NCBI RefSeq assembly: GCF_964340395.1
Contig: NC_135561.1
Coordinates: 1,855,001 to 1,902,500 of the forward strand
DNA: 47,500 nt
Origin: Glandiceps talaboti
Lineage: Eukaryota > Hemichordata > Enteropneusta > Spengelidae
Reading direction: 5' to 3'
A program made the translations under genes and the position numbers. The notes beneath the pieces are model-generated. The model was not told the origin of the DNA, did not search any database, and was given only the letters and a program-made list of their open reading frames with translations. Within the stretch, counting starts at the first letter, position 1. The number at the start of each line of letters is the position of its first letter. Shown in pieces: positions 1 through 12,023 of this stretch.

Positions 1-2595
1 CTATAAATCAGTGCGCCCACTAATGATAGCCAAATTTTGTTGTGGGTCAGTAAGATAAATGCTGGCATTGTTTGAGAGTCATCACATAGTAAGAGATAGG
101 GGAACATCCAATCTTGGTGCAACATTAGAAATTGTGTGCATCAGTAGCGTGTCAAATTGGCTTAGAGGTCACACTATCTTGATTACAGGGTGATAGACAC
201 AATAAAGACGCCACTATTACCCATTTGTGTATAAAGCTACCACACCTAAAACAACAGTTCTAGGGCGTGTGTCCATCTTAGTATACCGAAAGCCCTTGAT
301 TTCCACTGTAGTAACTGTATCCTCCAAACACTGTCATTTTGTACTTGGTAAAACGATAAATGAAGAGATCATTTCTCAATTTTTATCTCTCACATATCAC
401 ATAAAAAGTGTCAACTTGATGAAATCATGCACAACTATTAAAAATAGTATCCATAGTAATTTACATAATTATTCATCGTATCCAAGCTAGCACAAAATGA
501 AGCTATTTATCACAGAACAGGTACACTTTCTCTCCATCTAATAATTTGGATAATTAATGGCCGAAGCAGTATCCATAGCAACCTCCATCAATCTTCATCT
601 TCATCACAACACATTTTAGTCTCATTACATAACACATATTTCTTATTATTTTTAGTCGTAATAATGAAGACGTCATTCAAAGATTGTGGTCACATGACTT
701 TCCCTACTTCTACATCAAATGGATACATCTGAGACACAGAACAATAAGACCATACCAAAGTTTACATGAATGGAGGGGAGACAAGTTGATGATATGATAT
801 TACACAAGGGCTGATAAAATCTGTACATATGAAATATGAAATAATGCTACAAAAATAATGTCCATTCAGTATTTGTTACTGACAGCCAACAAATTGTCAA
901 TGAATTAATATATTTCTATGAAAAATTTCACTTGAACTAAAATTGTGATATCTTTACGGTTCATTAATATTTTGGCAAATAGTTGGCTCTAAAAAAGGCA
1001 GAGATGGAGATTACAGTGTTTCACTGTCAAGAACTATCACACAATTCATTTTTTAATCTTAGTTTCAATCACTGTCTTGGGTTTCTCAGTGTAACCTAAA
1101 CCACTAAATGATAAACTTTTACAGCATTTGTAAACAAAAGAGGAAAGAATCTAAACTTTACAGAAAAATTCTTTTTTTAGTGTAATACATAATTGAGGTA
1201 AACTTTGCATTGTTTGCAATAGCATTTTCATGTTTCCATGACAACAAACCATCGTCATGGTTACAAATACAAACATGCCACTATATGCCTCACTACAATA
1301 TCAAACTACAACCAGTGAAAGAATTAAACTTAGTTTACATTAATGAAGTGCTTCTAGTTTAGATATTTCCATGGTAACATGAAGATTCAACTCTTCCAAC
1401 TGTAGAAATATTCTCAAGATAAAACATTTGAAATTGAAAGTTCCTGAGTACTTAAAACCTCTTGCAAGTTTGGTTCTAATATCAGAATATTATTACACAT
1501 GTACCAGTTATTACTTGAAATAGTGTGCATGCATACTAGTGGTATTTTTACTGCAGTACAATACAAAAACCATTATTACATACCTACATGTTTATGATAT
1601 GCAAATGAGGATGAGATTGTTCACTACACAAAATGCATGATCACGCTGTATGGTTTTCATTTTTACAGACGTTTGCTGTTTCACATAAACATATGTAAGA
1701 GTAATAGAATCCATGCCATGCTAGTGAAAATATGGGTGCAGAGAATATGCAAGTACTCTAGTAAATACCCCCGAGTGCACCACACTTTCACTCACATGTC
1801 ATGGGGTTCTGTCATACTATGTGCTGAATATTTAAAATACCCCCTTGTGCTTAACTCAGTGTTACTGACACCAAAATACCCCTTGTGCCAAACTGAAACT
1901 GTGTCTGCAATTAATACCAAGCCAAACAACTGGTAGGTCTTTGCACACAAAAGTACCCTATGTAAATTATAAACTATGCTTAACTACAGTTGTAATCAAC
2001 ATCAAAATATCACCTACTGCAAAACAATTCATTGAAACCAACATAATGACTGCAATACTAAAACATAAACCCAAGCACATTAAATATATTATTGTTCGTC
2101 TGTATACTATAAGTAAAACAAAATCCACACTGTCATAATTTCATCTACTTAACTATCAGTACTCAAAACTTGAAAATGTTTTTGGTTTTGGAAAAAAAAA
2201 AAAGCTTTATCGACCACCGCAAGTCTAAAACACAATGTATAGTAGATATTTAAATTCAAAATCTTATATTTCTTACTTAATTTTACCTGAGCTCGGGTCA
2301 AGAAATATTATCCAAGATATGCACATATTTTGGATCTTACATAGACCCTGACACGGCAGAATCAGGGTCTGTGTTTCCATAACATAATTTGTGTCATATT
2401 ATTGAAGTTTAAAGTACTATGAAAATGACTTTAAGTGTTCCAAAATTGTCACATAATAACAATTATACACACAATTGTTTTCCTGCATCTCGTTTCCTAC
2501 AGGATAACCTTACTATGTTTTCTTTTGAAATAAAAAGAAAGAAGAGAGAAAAGAGACTTTTTGTGATAAATTTTGGAGGCAAAAGACAAAGGTAA

Positions 2596-2599
<4 letters not shown>
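1..2599. other. No gene seen; possible far 3' flank of NPC1
   Basis: AT-rich sequence with only short, featureless open frames on both strands. I recognise no exon, RNA gene or element. A 14-bp RFX X-box match (GTTTCCATGACAAC, 1232-1245) is reported as a finding. Confidence 0.5.
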
Positions 2600-2665
<66 letters not shown>

Positions 2666-2688
2666 GAGACAGAGAGACAGAGAGGGAC

Positions 2689-2725
<37 letters not shown>

Positions 2726-2787
2726 GACACACACACACAGACAGACAGACAGACAGACAGACACAGACAGACAGACAGACAGACAGA
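2600..2787. repeat. (GA)n / (GACA)n microsatellite
   Basis: Pure AG repeats grade into ACAG tetranucleotides interrupted by a short (CA) run. The open frames read through it on both strands are low-complexity and not coding. Confidence 0.95.
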
Positions 2788-3990
2788 AAGTTGGATAGGC
2801 AGATAGAAAGACATATACAGTGAAATAGATAGACAAATACAAAATCCTATACATTTAGTACTGCTTCCATTCAAACAAAATATACAGGTATTCTAGTGAG
2901 TTCATTCACTCCATAACCTTATCTTCATGTTTGTAGAATTTCTAGAATTATACAGATGAAAAACATAGACTGCAGTACCAAAGGTTGAACACAAAAGCCT
3001 CTATAGTCTTACTACCAATACTTAAAATACACATTGACGTTACATTAACATTTGACCTTTGACCTGTCATATTAGGTAACAATAACCTTGTGAGGACCCT
3101 AGAGGTCACTGTCACCAGCACTGATTTGCTAACAAAGTCTTTCGGAATCACCATACAATTTTCATACTTTTCTACAACTTACTGCAAAGTAGAGGCCTAA
3201 AATGTCACTGATGTGGCATGTCTCTCTCGATCGTAGGTCACAATGAAATCTTTTAAACTAAAGTTGCAGCTTGTATCAAAAGTGGATTTGTCAAATATTG
3301 AATGTAAGATCTCAAATCCCATCCAGAATGTGTTTCCCACGGCAACAAACCCACAGGTATGAAACTTTGACAATATCAATTAAAAGGTGCATATGTCAGG
3401 TAATATGATTATAATGTAATAACACATCATACATAATATGCATTGAACTTTCAATGTCTTAATTGACCATTCTCTTCACAGTGACTAATTGCCTAGTTAT
3501 AGCTGACCTCTAGGTGGCGGTATTATCTGCCAATTGTACACATTAGCATAGTAATAAAAATGTAGCAACAGTTAGGGATTTGACATAATATGTCTAGCTG
3601 AAAGACAGCTAATATTAGATTACGGACTCTACAGTCTCTGAAAATATGAAACCTTGTTCAGACTTTGCAAGTGCAAAAGCTACGTGGACTTTTGTGAATA
3701 ACAAAACACATCCATGTTCAAAGGAATCATTCTCATGACTGAAAAAAAAGCTGACATCCTCTCTTTGTTGAGGTAACAACAATCTCACAAGAATCCAAGT
3801 TATTTCCATCAATGGGTTGTTCTATCAAAAGGCAATATTGCAAATTTAATAAAAACAAAATGTAATAATACCCGTCCCTCTAAATACACACAACATTTGA
3901 ACATTATCCCCACCCACCCATCTGTCTATCAATCTTATAGTAATGTAGTTAGCCTGCAATCCATGCAAACTATTGGAAATTTTATTTCCT
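2788..3990. other. Gene-free stretch with a DR1 hormone-receptor motif
   Basis: No exon seen. It contains a perfect direct repeat with one spacer base (AGGTCA-A-AGGTCA on the minus strand, 3065-3053) and a CTCF-like 12-mer at 3507-3518. Both are motif matches only. Confidence 0.4.
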
Positions 3991-4758
3991 ATACAGTAGA
4001 ACACCACAGCATGGATTCCAAGCTATAAATAGCAATGCTATACTGTAGAACAGGACAGTATGGATTCCAGGCTACAAATAGCCATGTTATACTGTAGAAC
4101 ACGACAGCATGGATTTGAGGCTACAAATAGCCATATTATACTGTATAACAGGACAGCATGGATTCCAGGCTACAAATAGCCATGCTATACTGTAGAACAG
4201 GACAATGTGTTCCAGGCTACAAATAGCCATACTATACTGTAGAACAGGACAGTATGGATTCCAGGCTACAAATAGCCATGCTATACTGTAGAACAGGACA
4301 GTATGGATTCCATGCTACAAATGGCCATGCTATACTGTAGAACAGGAAAATGGGTTCCAGGCTACAAATAGCCATACTATACTGTAGAACAGGACAGTAT
4401 AGATTCCAGGCTACAAATAGCCATGCTATACTGTAGAACAGGACAGTATGGATTCCAGGCTACAAATAGCCATGTTATACTGTAGAACAGGACAGTATGG
4501 ATTCCAGGCTACAAATAGCCATGCTATACTGTAGAACAGGACAGTATGGATTCCAGGCTACAAATAGCCATGCTATACTGTAGAACAGGACAGTATGGAC
4601 TCCAGGCTACAAATAGCCATGCTATACTGTAGAACAGGACAGTATGGACTCCAGGCTACAAATAGCCATGCTATACTGTAGAACAGGACAGTATGGATTC
4701 CAGGCTACAAATAGCCATGCTATACTGTAGAACAGGACAGTATGGACTTCAGGCTACA
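3991..4758. repeat. 48/49-bp minisatellite, 16 units, each with two hairpins
   Basis: Sixteen units, mostly 49 bp, two shortened by a deletion around the AATGTGTTCC or AAATGGGTTCC variants. Each standard unit contains ATACTGT-(8 nt)-ACAGTAT and GGCTA-CAAA-TAGCC inverted repeats. It lies 0.4-1.2 kb downstream of the NPC1 stop, either in a long 3' UTR or just beyond it. Confidence 0.95.
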
Positions 4759-5104
4759 TGTTATTTGAACATTATACAATGCCCCTGTGAGATGTAAATA
4801 TTGTCAACAATTTAAAAAAAAAATTATTTATGCAACATAAAACATTACACTCAAAATGAAACAATACATAAACTCATTAAATACTATGTTTCTATGACAA
4901 CCATTATTGATGATCATATCAAAAACTCATTTTGGTCAAAATATACATTCTGTACTTCAATTTTTGCTTGGAATTTCCCTCAAACTATAACACCATGAAG
5001 TGTGAATGTTTCCTGATGTGTAACTTGCATAAATAAAAAAAAAGACTAATTTGTTCTTTGGAACAAATAAACTGAATATTGTTTCTATTGACTTTACTTC
5101 TTTT

Positions 5105-5129
5105 TTTAATCAAAATTCACACATTTAAT
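5105..5129 (-). terminator. Candidate polyadenylation signals ATTAAA for NPC1
   Basis: Read on the minus strand, ATTAAA hexamers lie at 5129-5124 and 5110-5105, some 50-75 nt past the stop codon. The first canonical AATAAA on this strand that I noticed is at 3986-3981, beyond the 48/49-bp minisatellite, and would give a 3' UTR of about 1.2 kb. I cannot tell which is used. Confidence 0.3.
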
Positions 5130-5179
5130 AAAAAGTTTTTGTTGAAGTATTTTTCCTAAACTGTATTTATCAAGTTTTG

Positions 5180-8100
5180 TTATGTATAATATTCGCCTGA
5201 TGCTATTTCGTTTCGATGTCTTAGAAGTGGTGACCTGTCATTGACGACGTGAGCTGCTGATGATAAAGGTTTGTCTTGCAATTGTTCTTCATACAGCTTG
5301 GCTTTATTCACCGATGGACCTATTAAAATAAAATGAATGAAACCATTCATATCATTCAAAAAATCATGGATAATTTTGACAATATTTTTCCTCTACTACT
5401 GGTTAAAGTCGGACTTAATATTTCCATAGTGCCACAGAAAATCCATAATGCCAAAAGAAAATTCACAATTCTAAAATTTGTCATTAATGCGATCAATTCG
5501 TTTAGTAGCCTCTAAATTGCCATATGAAACTGTTCCACTGGGTGATTTGTCAATGAAAGACAAATCGAAACAACATATGCCAAGTCCTTGTTTGTAACTC
5601 AGTAAATTGCAAAAGCATAATAAATATGTAAAATCTTTGTTATTATACGTACATAACAAACTCTTTACACATTTTTTAGCTTTTTGCAATGTAATGACTT
5701 ACAAACACAGACCAAGTCAGTGTTGTTTCACATTGATTTTTCAGGTAGGAAGCCACGATAACATTGTTTTATAAATTTAAAATCCAAATAAATTCCTAAT
5801 CCTCATCCATATGGCCACTTAAGTTATTCTCTGCATGTGTCTGCCCAACGTTGTGCCCTGTTTCAGTTTTGTACAGCATCTCTGACTAATTATGTAAAAA
5901 GAGAATTAATTATCATTATTATAATTCAATACTGTGTTGGATTTTTCAAGACCCAAATCATAGAATACTTACCAGCATAGCTGAGAAGTACTGGTAGGAA
6001 AATCAACCCATGGGTGGCTCCAAATAGAACTATACATAGATACATTCTGAAGTAGAAGACTTGAAATATTTGAGATTTGGCAAAGGCTAACACAATAATA
6101 CCAACAAATTTAGTCAGCGTGATACCACTTAAAACCTGTCAAGTAAAAAGACGTGAAAATATCAGAATTCTGTAAAGGCTATGTTTGATTAAAGACCAGG
6201 ACACTTTGTTATGATAGTTTTGAGGCTTTGAATACTTTTTTTTTATTTCTGTTTGATTTTTAAGAATTCAAATTGCAAACATAAACTTGAAACTAACTAA
6301 ATTTTTGAATTTGAATCATGAACCTGCTCAGTTGTGCAAATTAGTCGCACACTGACGGAACTTCTGAATTTATGCATAATATCTGCATATATGAATACAA
6401 ATTAATCTTAAATAAGGAATATTTGCATAGATGAATACTAATTAGTACTAAATTACTGAATATTTGCATAAATATTAGTCCTAAATCATGAATATTTGCA
6501 TAAATATCAATTAGTACTAAATCATGAATAATATTTGCATACATGAATACTAATTAGTCCTAAATCATGTACTACAGCTCAGAAGGCCTATCTCTATTTA
6601 TTCCCAATAGTTAAAAAATTTCTTGATTTCATCTACTACACTTTCATCTTCAATTATCATTGATTTCAATAATTGCTGGTTACTTACTGAGCTACCCATA
6701 TGTCCTAGTGCAAACTCTGCTCTCTCTTTACGTGATCCATGAGTACTGACAGTAAAGGCTCTTGTGATGTGAGAACAGAACTCAACAGATATACCGATGG
6801 CCTAGGAATGAATATTGAAACAATTAATTTGAAATTAATTCAACAAATAAATCAATTGATACAGGATCTAGTTAATACATGTATATGTGATATTTTACAA
6901 ACCTAAATATTGACATGCACTGAACAAATGATTTTAAGAAATAGTACATTAAATATTTGGGAGAAAATTTTATTCAAGACATTTTTTCGGCAAATGGTGG
7001 TACTGAAGAAATGTTTGCAGAAAATGAACACAAAAGTTTTGGTGGGGCAGTTGGTGGGTACTGGAAGAAATGTTCTGGTGACATTGTACCTTACGTTTGA
7101 AAATGGCATTGAAAAAAAAATTGGCAAAAAATGGTAAAACATTTTAGCAGAAATAGTTTTAACCAAAAATGGCACTGTTGAGTTTGGTGGGAAATAACAC
7201 TGAATAAATTTGTTGGAAAGTTACTACACTTACCATACAAAGATTAACAAGTGACACAGCATTCAGCTGGATATCCCATAAATACATAACTCCCATGATA
7301 TTCATTGTTATCATCACTATTGTTATGCAAATTATTATAGCTGAATGGAAGGCCAAGCCAAGAAGTACAAAGGTCACAACAAAGATGGCTGCCAGTGATA
7401 TACCAAGTTGGAACAAGGCGTCCATTTTGATCTCCAGATATTGTTCATAGAACACATAAAAAATACTGTAAAGAAAACAAAGAAATCGTGTTAAAAAGTT
7501 TGAAAACATGAATTTCCTCATTGTACATCTTTAATGTCCAGAAAAATTTCAATTTGTGGCAACACTGGTTTTTTTTTCTCAAGAACTTTTAAGAAGAAGG
7601 CTAAAAGGCATCAAATTATTTCTCTAAACTTAACAGAGCTGTACAGTTTTAGTAGTATACTGATTACTATTGATCAACCTGAATGATGACATAATTTTCA
7701 AAAGTCATACATCCATAAGGATTTACTAAAAGTTCACACCTATAGCCCTGAAATACAAAGTCTGAGTTTGGCCACTGACCTATTTTAATGTGTATCTTAT
7801 TTGTTGTACACTAGATTAATGACTGTCTACTAAATGTCCTATTTTCATCTTACCTGTAAGGGTAAACTTCAAAGTCATCATCATGTACATCCAACATAGT
7901 AGTAATGTTGACACTAATGTTCCTGGCCCTTGACAATGCCTCTATGTAGTCAGCAGACGTCTTTAAGATGGTGTGGTAGGTCATGAAATAGGTGGCTGTA
8001 AGAATAATATGAATTGATATCAAGTCAGTGTACAGTGGCATTTCATTCATTCATTCATTCATTCATTTTTACTAATCCACCCACTCACTCACGCGCTCAT

Positions 8101-11100
8101 TCACTTACTCACACTCACATTCTCATTCACTTACTCACTCACTCACTCATTCACATGCTCATTCACTCACTCACTCACTCGCTCCCTCCCTCCCTCCCTC
8201 CCTCACAATCAACCAACCCATCCCATCATCGCTAACAATATTTCAATGGTAGATATTCTTTATAATTATGATTTTCTTTCTAATCCTGCATAGAATTGAA
8301 TAGTGTTATACCTACATACCACCCATACCAAAGTTATAGAAAAAAGACTTAAAAACAGTTACGAAACTAAGACATCTTTTTCTTACCTCCAACATTTGTT
8401 TTTTCCTTGTCTGTAAAGGTGACTCCTGCACCGTAAGCAGCATGACCTCTGAAATGAACACAAACATTGCTGACATCAGCATTTGTATATCTGAGAGAAA
8501 CACAATTTTTGATGACATCACCAATACACGTGAACAGCAAAAACACAAATACTGATGACATCACCAATTCACACACACTGAGACCGAATAGCAAAAGTAC
8601 TTGAACTGACTAAGAATACCACTGACATTTGGTGTATTTGGGAAATACAATTCAACTAGTCTGACTCATTTTCAGTAAAATAAAAAGTTGTTCTTGAACA
8701 GTGCCCCCTAGTGTTCAAAGTATATAATCTTACATCTTTCCAATGACCAGCCTACGGCATAACTTCCACTCAGACAGACAGCAAGGTCTACAGTACAGTA
8801 CACAAATCTGATAAATGTTTTACCCTTTAGAACACTCTTGTCCTGGAACATCTTCTAGGAAATACGGCAGAAACTTGGAGAATTCTTTGGCAGTTGGTCG
8901 TTTACCTTTCTCTGATGGCCCATGACACGCTATACAGGTATTGTTGGCACCAACTAAGTAAACATGAAAAACATTCATTGATTAAAACACAATATAGCTA
9001 ATACTGTCCAAGAAATACATCAAAGTATTGCATCATAGTGACATTTTGCATGTTTAAATTATATTATATTTCCTGGAGACACTCAGTAATTCACTCAGTA
9101 ACTGCTACCAGGGTAAGTAGAAATGTTAGACTTCTAAAATGTTGTACACATAGTGTTGTAGCACAGCTGACTGACATCAAGTGTTACTATGGCAACAGTA
9201 ATAGTTACAATTTACATTATCATAGTTGCCATGGATTTCATAAATTGGTCTTTATCCATTACCATACTTGTTTTGGCCTTATGTTAAGCTGTTGCTACGA
9301 GATTGTCCTGGTTGCTATGGGTTTTGTTTTATCAAATCGAAAAACTAGCCCTTGTAAGAGTTGCCCCTTACATACAGCAATCAACTTAACCATGGAAAAT
9401 TCAGAGTGTGATATTGCACACAGAAAACCACAAAAAGTCACAAAAAAGTAGAATATTCTATTCAGTGAGTAATGTTGGCTTAATGTCGGACAGAAAGGTC
9501 AGGAGAATAGATTTCAGCAAATAATTTTGACCTAATGTTGGACAGAAAAGGTCACGAGAATAGTAAAATATTTGATATCAGTGAGTAATTTTTTTACCTG
9601 ATGTTGGACAAAATGGTTCATTTGTGACGTTGTAATAACGACAGCATGGAATGGAACCACCAGCATTGACCCAATCAAAGAAATCATCTAACCATGAACT
9701 TGTTGGATGTGCTAAGTCAGTACTGAAAGTACAATTATAACATTCATTGATCAACATCTTGATAATTTCAGTCAAATTATAACATTCATTGATCAACATC
9801 TTGATAATTTCAGTCAAATTATAACATTCATTGATCAACATCTTGATAATTTCAGTCAAATTATAACATTCATTGATCAACATCTTGATAATTTCAGTCA
9901 AATTATAACATTCATTGATCAACATCTTGATAATTTCAGTCAAATTATAACATTCTTGGTCAACATCTTGATAATTTCAGTCAAATTATAACATTCATTG
10001 GTCAACATCTTGATGATTTCAGTCATTCAACAAAAACTGTAACAGATTTATGCTTAAAAGGAAGACACTAGATACATTGATGTTTTAGTCAAAATCATTA
10101 AAAACATTTAATGTTTTGTATTACTGAGGTGAATTAGGAGATTGACTATTATATACATACAGCTGGACTTTACAAACTTGTTGTGAAGACACATTTGTTC
10201 TTTCTCAACACATATGAGTGCAATTCAAAGAGCTTCAACAACAACCAATATTTCAGTTTACCAGTAATCCACTGCAAGTACTACGAGCACTACACAGTAA
10301 GGTTTCCATAGTACCGTTAAAGTCGTATTATAAGCCGCATACATATTATAAGTCGCACCCCTACTTGGAGGCGCTGGCTTTGAGGGTACATCAAACAATT
10401 TGTGAATAATAGAAAGTATGTATTATAAGTCGCACCCCTACTTCACAGCTAGCTTCACCTCGTATTTGCACCAAAACAATAGTAACGACGCATTCAAGTG
10501 TAATACTTTTTGTTTAAAATTTGAATACAAAGTATCACTTTATGTACCACCTCTTCACACGTACTGGGATATCAAAAGAAGGGTGTTGCAATCCCTTCCT
10601 TTCGGCAGGGAGCGGGACATTTACACCTATCGTACTAATAAAGTTACGCACTGTATATCAAAAGAAGGGTGTCGCAATCCCTTCCTTTCGGCAGGGAGCG
10701 GGACATTTACACCTATCGTAGTAATAAAGTTACGCACTGTATATCAAAAGAAGGGTGTCGCAATCCCTTCCTTTCGGCAGGGAGCGGGACATTTACACCT
10801 ATCGTACCGATAAAGTTACGCACTGTATATCAAAAGAAGGGTGTCGCAATCCTTTCGGCAGGGATCGGGACATTTACACCTATCGTACCGATAAAGTTGT
10901 ATGGCTGCCGATCACACCCCCGAGTACAAGAAGCCGCTTCGTACTTGTTCACACGTGTTGGAGTTCGAGTTCAAGAGAAAGGATATATTGATGAAAAAGG
11001 TGAGTTTTAATTTATAACGTGTTTCATGTACCATTCTGTTCAGCTGTGATCACGATAGCAAAAGGTGAGTTTTATAACACATGTTTCATGTACCATAGCT

Positions 11101-11827
11101 GTGATCACGCTAGCAAAGCATGGAGTTGTTTACATCGACGTGTTCTCAGTGGGCCATCATATATGCTAATGTTTCGTGACGTTTCATGACGTCGTATGCG
11201 TAACGGCCAATAGTCATTCGATGATCATTTAAATTTGTTTACGAGTTCATGAACGCAGTTGACCTTTCAACTTAGAATGAGAGAATCGATGTCAATTTGA
11301 ATTATACCGCCAAATCTTTCAGTCTACTTTCAACCTATATTTTTTCCAAACACAATCGTTTCAAAATATCTGACATCGTTGTGTTTCTACCATTCCACAG
11401 GCTGCATTGAGTACATCAGGAGAACGTTCCCAAGACTGACTGAAGATCGGCGGCGTCTACCGTACTTGTTTGGGATTCCTGTAGGGTACATCTTACGGAA
11501 CGAGTGAAAGATGAGTAGCGTGACCGTAACGTCGATGTTGCTGTCATTCCGGGCAGCCTTACCCCTCCAGCCACACTTATCATTTCATTCTTACACTTTG
11601 AAACTTCATAATAAAGTTTTCATATTGTGTTACAGACGTCCATTTTTCCATAACCGAGAGTTCGGGTGAATTTCTACCACATCCACATTTTGAAAAATTG
11701 AAAAGTCTTTATTATAAGTCGCACCCCTAGTTCAAGAAATAAAATTGGTTCTTTATTTTGCAACATTGTAATATAAGCCGCGGCTTATAATACGACTTTA
11801 ACGGTAACTTAAATTGTATTATACTGC

Positions 11828-11906
<79 letters not shown>

Positions 11907-11983
11907 ATGTATGTATGTATGTGTGTGTGTGTCTGTGTGTGTCTGTATGTGTTTGTGTATGTGTCTGTGTGTGTGCAGTACAT

Positions 11984-12023
<40 letters not shown>

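Noticed and set aside
2463-2874. 91-125-codon minus frames rich in Leu/Ser/Cys
   Set aside because: Translation of the (GA)n/(GACA)n microsatellite.
9038-9451. 137-codon frame in NPC1 intron 12
   Set aside because: No recognisable domain and scattered Cys/His without pattern; it is antisense and lies entirely inside an intron.
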